Positions 60,683-64,000 of a DNA stretch of 64,000 bases are shown here, one piece after another (position 1 is the first letter of the stretch; each line of letters opens with the position of its first letter). Position numbers and translations under genes: made by a program. Location of the stretch: positions 62,460 to 126,459 of the forward strand of contig NZ_JAKEUO010000013.1 of the NCBI RefSeq assembly GCF_022397915.1. The letters are read 5' to 3'. This DNA is from Vibrio sp. Isolate34 (GTDB lineage: Bacteria; Pseudomonadota; Gammaproteobacteria; Enterobacterales; Vibrionaceae). The notes under the pieces were generated by a model. That model was not told the origin of the DNA and searched no databases. It saw only the letters and a list, made by a program, of their open reading frames with translations.

Positions 60683-61077
60683 TACTTAACCTCCTGATCT
60701 TGAGCGCTGTCTGTCTCTTTCTTTGGACTGTTTTGCTCAGTACTCGCCTGTTTGAGTTGTGCGATCTCTTCCTGCAGGGTACTCACTTGATCGATGAGAA
60801 TATCGACGCGATGATGAATATCGTGTTGCTCTTCTTCGAGTTTAGCGAAGCCCCAACCGCGATCTTTGCGCCATAGCGTCGCCCAAATCCAAAGGAATGG
60901 CCAAATAGCGTGTAAGGTGAATAGGCTAACCCAGCCTGAGACATGGATAGCATCTTGATGAGGGTGATTGCGTTCTTTCGCAATTTCATAGGGAATATCG
61001 TGAATAACGATGATGCCGTAAAAGATGACTAATGCTACGAAAATCAGTAGACCGAGGGCAAAGTAGTCTAAAAACAT
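60682..61077 (-). CDS. yibI: DUF3302 inner-membrane protein (YibI-like)
   Basis: A 131-residue protein with two transmembrane helices (about 3–26 and 46–68). The DUF3302 pattern YFALGLLIFVALVIFYGIIVIHDIPYEIAKERNHPHQDAIHVSGWVSLFTLHAIWPFLWIWATLW is followed by a cytoplasmic coiled coil (HHRVDILIDQVSTLQEEIAQLKQ) and a charged tail. It is always paired with YibH and presumably helps this adaptor in the membrane; the function is otherwise unknown. It is the first gene of a two-gene operon with one-base overlap. Confidence 0.87.
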   Translation of the reverse strand: MFLDYFALGLLIFVALVIFYGIIVIHDIPYEIAKERNHPHQDAIHVSGWVSLFTLHAIWPFLWIWATLWRKDRGWGFAKLEEEQHDIHHRVDILIDQVSTLQEEIAQLKQASTEQNSPKKETDSAQDQEVK

Positions 61078-61327
61078 AACAGATCCTTGTAATGTTAGAT
61101 ATGAGTTATAAATATACTACGCTATCATCCAAGTAATTGTTATCAAAATGATTTACCGAGTTACAAATAATGTGTTTTTGCTTCTAATGTGAACGATATT
61201 ATTGTTCTATCTTATAAAATCGACATCCTGTTTGGAGAGGTTTCTTCTGGGCTCTTGTTTGGCATTCTAATAAAGTGATTTCTGGAGCAATGTAAGTGGA
61301 TATACATAACCCCAAGGATGAATACAA

Positions 61328-62230
61328 ATGTATATAGGTGAAATAGCGGCCATTGGCGCTGCGATTGTGTGGGCGTGTGCGACATGGATCTATGGACAAT
61401 TTGGACATCGCTTCTCTGCGATGCAATTGAACATTGTTAAGGGTGTAGTGGCGTCAGGGATGATGTTGCTGATAATGCCTTTAATTCCGATGCCCGAATT
61501 CGAATTGAGTGCCAATCATTTTCTGATATTGGCAATTTCAGGTTTGATTGGCATTGCCATTGGAGACAGCGCTTATTTTGCAGCCTTGAAAAGAATTGGT
61601 GCGAACAAAACTTTGTTGCTTGAGTCTTTGGCGCCTCCGCTTTCCGGTGTATTAGCATTGATGCTCCTTGGTGCAGCCTTAACCTTACAAAGTTGGTTAG
61701 GCGTTGTCATCACAACGCTCGCGGTCACTTTTGTTGTGTTTCAACCCTCTAAATCGACCAATGGTGAATCTAATGACAAGACGCAGTGGAGTGGCATTGG
61801 TTATGGGCTTGTGGCGAGTGTATGTCAGGCTTCGGGTGTGGTTATTTCTCACTATGCGTTAGTCGCTGGTGATATCCAGCCATTGCTAGGCGCCTTGATT
61901 CGTCTAACGATTGGCGTGTTTGCAGTGATGCTGATAATCCCATTTATTGAGGAGAAGCCTTATGCCTCAATAAAAAGAGATTTATGGGAAATGACCAAGC
62001 TCGACAAACTCTGGCTTTTAGGGGCAATCTTTGTAGGAACGTTCCTCGCTCTATGGTTGCAGCAAGTAGCGTTGAAAAATGCTAACCCTGCGATTGCTCA
62101 AACATTGATAGCGACCAGTCCAGTGTTTATTTTGGTGATTTACGCGCTTAAAGGAGAGAAGGTGTCAAAGCAAAGTATCATCGGCACACTTGCTGCGTTG
62201 GGTGGAATATCTCTGTTTTTCTATCAATAG
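61328..62230 (+). CDS. EamA/DMT-family transporter
   Basis: A 300-residue inner-membrane protein of about ten helices made of two EamA repeats (about 1–135 and 157–299). Conserved segments are GEIAAIGAAIVWACATWIYGQFG at the start, ESLAPPLSGVLALMLLGAALTLQSWLG at about 100–126 and ANPAIAQTLIATSPVFILVIYALKGEKVSKQSIIGTLAALGGI at the end. The family exports metabolites such as amino acids or nucleosides; the substrate is not readable. AAGGAT precedes the ATG. It is single and divergent from yibI. Confidence 0.88.
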   Translation: MYIGEIAAIGAAIVWACATWIYGQFGHRFSAMQLNIVKGVVASGMMLLIMPLIPMPEFELSANHFLILAISGLIGIAIGDSAYFAALKRIGANKTLLLESLAPPLSGVLALMLLGAALTLQSWLGVVITTLAVTFVVFQPSKSTNGESNDKTQWSGIGYGLVASVCQASGVVISHYALVAGDIQPLLGALIRLTIGVFAVMLIIPFIEEKPYASIKRDLWEMTKLDKLWLLGAIFVGTFLALWLQQVALKNANPAIAQTLIATSPVFILVIYALKGEKVSKQSIIGTLAALGGISLFFYQ

Positions 62231-62278
62231 CTCTGGCTACTATCATTAGCTCACATTGGATCTGCCGCTATTGATGGT

Positions 62279-62310
62279 GAGTAAGTACAGAGCATGCGCT
62301 GTACATACTC
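62279..62310. repeat. hairpin between convergent genes
   Basis: GAGTA-a-GTACAG (62279–62290) pairs with CTGTAC-a-TACTC (62299–62310) around 8 bases, with an A-A mismatch. No T-run. It probably marks the 3' end of the EamA gene or the cyclase gene. Confidence 0.5.
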
Positions 62311-62322
62311 TAATCTGGTTAC

Positions 62323-63903
62323 CTACTCAGTGCACACCTGATTACGGCCGTTGGCTTTGGCTCGATATAGTGCTTTATCCGCTCGGTAGAATGTGCGCTG
62401 AGTATTCTCGCCCTCGCGGTGCAGAGTGATACCAATACTCACGGTCAAACCGCGCTCCCCAAGTATTTCATGCCATCCAAATTGGAAGATGCGCTCCCGA
62501 TAATTTTCAGAGTGCATCTCTGCCTTAGCAAGATTGGTATTTTCTAGGATGACCAAGAATTCTTCGCCACCAAATCGGACACACGAAGCACCTTTAAACT
62601 TAAAGTATGAACGCAGCTCTTGAGACACACTGACAATCGCCTTATCGCCGACTAAATGGCTTAGCTCATCGTTAATCGATTTAAAGTGGTCAATGTCGAC
62701 AACCATTAATGCAAACGAGGTCTCGTGTAATAGCATGTCTTTTAGTTTTACGTCCAACCATCGACGGTTATGTAAACCAGTCAGCGGGTCAGTGAACACA
62801 TCTTGTTGTAGTTGAGCCACGGCATTTTTGTGTTGCTCTGTGGTCTCTTTTAGCTCTTTGTTCTCTTGTTCTGAGAGAATGAGTTTGAGTTGTAACTCAA
62901 AACGAGACAGTCGGCGTAGCTGGCTTGCACCGAGCTCACTGATCGGGATCTGCTTCATCAGATCGGTTTCAATTCGGTAGCCTTTTTTCTCATAGCTTAG
63001 CGCTTCTTGAAAACGCCCTTGATTCATACACACGTCACTCAGAGAGTCGTAGAATCGCTTTGCAAGTACAGGGGATGAATAAGCTTTTACCCGCTTGTTT
63101 GTGCTTGATAGAATCATGCTCGCGTAGTCTTGCTTGCCGGTTGCACTTAGGCAATGTGCTAGCTCTAGACGAGTCATGGTTGCGATCCAGCTTGCTTTAG
63201 TGCTGTTGGTTGGGTATTGAACCTTAGACAGACAGCGTAGCGCCTCATGGTATTTCTTCTTAGCGCGCAGCACCTTCGCTTGGTAAAGCAATATTTGAGC
63301 GGTAAGCAACTTATCACTCACCAAAATACTCAGTTCTTCGCACTCATTCAGTAAATCACTGGCTGCGGTAATTCGGTTGAGTAATAACAGGCTTGCCACC
63401 ATGTGCAGCTTGAACTTGAGGCGAAGCGAGCGACTGCTTATCGCATGGTCGATGCTGTTGATTTTCTGGTAGTAGCGAAGGGCTCTGCCGTGATCACCGT
63501 AGGCATCACATAGGTTGCCCATACCTAAAATCGCCATGACGTATTCATCGATGTAACCGTGCTCTACAGCGATTGATGAAGAACTGACGAATTCATTGAG
63601 TGCTGATGTGTAATCACCAATTTCAACCAAGCGGTCACTTAAGCTGGTCTTGACTGTCAGAATGTCTTCTATATCAGCAGGTAAGTGGAGTAGGTCGAGT
63701 GCCAACCTTAGTTCTTCGATGCTGGTTTGATTCTGTTGTAACTCAGTGCGGTATTCCGAGCTGATGATGTAACAGTGCGCTTGTTCTGTTTTGGTCGTCG
63801 AAACGTGCTGACGAATGTGATCCCAGAATATGATCGCCTCTTCACCCGATACTGATGAAGGGTCCAAACCAGCGTCTGTGATCTTACTTAATAGCGTTTC
63901 CAT
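62323..63903 (-). CDS. TPR-containing diguanylate cyclase
   Basis: A 526-residue cytoplasmic protein with no signal peptide or transmembrane helix. Residues about 50–325 form tetratricopeptide-type helical repeats (DYTSALNEFVSSSSIAVEHGYIDEYVMAILGMGNLCDAYGDHGRALRYYQKI). A coiled coil (about 340–368) and a GGDEF domain follow, with the active loop RFGGEEFLVIL, metal-binding VVDIDHFKSIND and DPLTGLHNRRWLD at its start. It should make cyclic di-GMP from two GTP. No RxxD inhibitory site is seen just before GGEEF. TPR-GGDEF proteins are common in vibrios; the signal is unknown. Its ATG overlaps the stop of the upstream gene (TAATG). Confidence 0.9.
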   Translation of the reverse strand: METLLSKITDAGLDPSSVSGEEAIIFWDHIRQHVSTTKTEQAHCYIISSEYRTELQQNQTSIEELRLALDLLHLPADIEDILTVKTSLSDRLVEIGDYTSALNEFVSSSSIAVEHGYIDEYVMAILGMGNLCDAYGDHGRALRYYQKINSIDHAISSRSLRLKFKLHMVASLLLLNRITAASDLLNECEELSILVSDKLLTAQILLYQAKVLRAKKKYHEALRCLSKVQYPTNSTKASWIATMTRLELAHCLSATGKQDYASMILSSTNKRVKAYSSPVLAKRFYDSLSDVCMNQGRFQEALSYEKKGYRIETDLMKQIPISELGASQLRRLSRFELQLKLILSEQENKELKETTEQHKNAVAQLQQDVFTDPLTGLHNRRWLDVKLKDMLLHETSFALMVVDIDHFKSINDELSHLVGDKAIVSVSQELRSYFKFKGASCVRFGGEEFLVILENTNLAKAEMHSENYRERIFQFGWHEILGERGLTVSIGITLHREGENTQRTFYRADKALYRAKANGRNQVCTE

Positions 63904-64000
63904 TAATCAGTTACCTCGGCATCATCTTCTTCTAGTTGTTCAAGAGTGAACGGGAACGTCAAAATGTCATTGAGGCTGACAGTCGGTTTGGAACCTTTTA
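63903..64000 (-). CDS. C-terminal end of an unidentified gene (cut by window)
   Basis: The minus strand is open from the window edge and ends at TAA (63905–63903). The 31 visible residues end LEQLEEDDAEVTD, an acidic tail preceded by SLNDILTFPFT. No family can be assigned. The stop shares one base with the ATG of the diguanylate cyclase gene, so the two are translationally coupled. The cut gene may sense or modulate the cyclase. Confidence 0.6.
   Translation of the reverse strand, partial: KGSKPTVSLNDILTFPFTLEQLEEDDAEVTD

Overview
The window reads as a stretch of a Vibrio genome, most likely the second chromosome of a marine species. Three things point that way. The maltodextrin/glycogen block malT–glgP–malQ–glgB is in the order I recall from the V. 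cholerae small chromosome. A Qrr small RNA with its sigma-54 promoter and LuxO sites lies between a DUF368/PopT gene and malT. The remaining genes (UPF0397 ECF transporter, SstT, PCuAC/Sco, YibH/YibI) are typical gammaproteobacterial accessory functions. No rRNA, tRNA, insertion sequence, prophage or CRISPR array was seen. The assignment is from recognition, not from a database search.

Layout. 1–5.0 kb: sugar-acid catabolism (otnK cut by the window edge, otnC, otnI, a GntP-family permease, glycerate kinase) ending in DHAP and phosphoglycerate. 5.2–12.5 kb: housekeeping and stress genes (katA behind an OxyR-like site, a patatin-like lipase, fermentative D-lactate dehydrogenase, a YeaR-like DUF1971 protein, ferredoxin-NADP reductase, a YihG-like acyltransferase, TrmK). 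12.6–24.1 kb: starch and maltodextrin genes (glgX, lamB-type maltoporin, malM, a large lipoprotein pullulanase, a cytoplasmic GH13 amylase). 24.1–26.7 kb: small membrane protein, LysE exporter with a divergent Lrp-type regulator, and a LysR regulator.

26.8–36.8 kb is the most interesting region: a tetrathionate/thiosulfate locus. The molybdoenzyme genes ttrBCA face away from the two-component genes ttrSR. Downstream of ttrA, on the same strand, lie a diheme c4-type cytochrome and a TsdA-type diheme cytochrome. An identical 18-base sequence with the palindrome TGTGGA-N2-TCCACA lies upstream of both ttrB and the cytochrome pair. I infer that it is the TtrR operator and that both units form one regulon. 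An FNR-like site is also present upstream of ttrB.

37–44.4 kb: a Sel1-repeat protein, SstT, RsgA (with six degenerate 19-bp tandem repeats in its upstream region), a copper-handling trio (PCuAC, Sco, unknown anchored protein) and the DUF368/PopT lipid-carrier translocase. 44.4–44.9 kb: the Qrr sRNA. 44.9–55.4 kb: malT, divergent from glgP-malQ-glgB with CRP-like and MalT-like sites between. 55.4–64 kb: a TetR-like regulator, an ECF vitamin-type transporter (T, fused A, S), YibH/YibI efflux-type proteins, an EamA transporter, and a TPR-GGDEF diguanylate cyclase translationally coupled to a gene that runs off the window.

Together, MalT and CRP probably control uptake (LamB), surface debranching (PulA), cytoplasmic breakdown (amylase, GlgX, MalQ, GlgP) and storage (GlgB). 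The ttr/tsd locus supplies an anaerobic respiratory branch that can in principle interconvert tetrathionate and thiosulfate.
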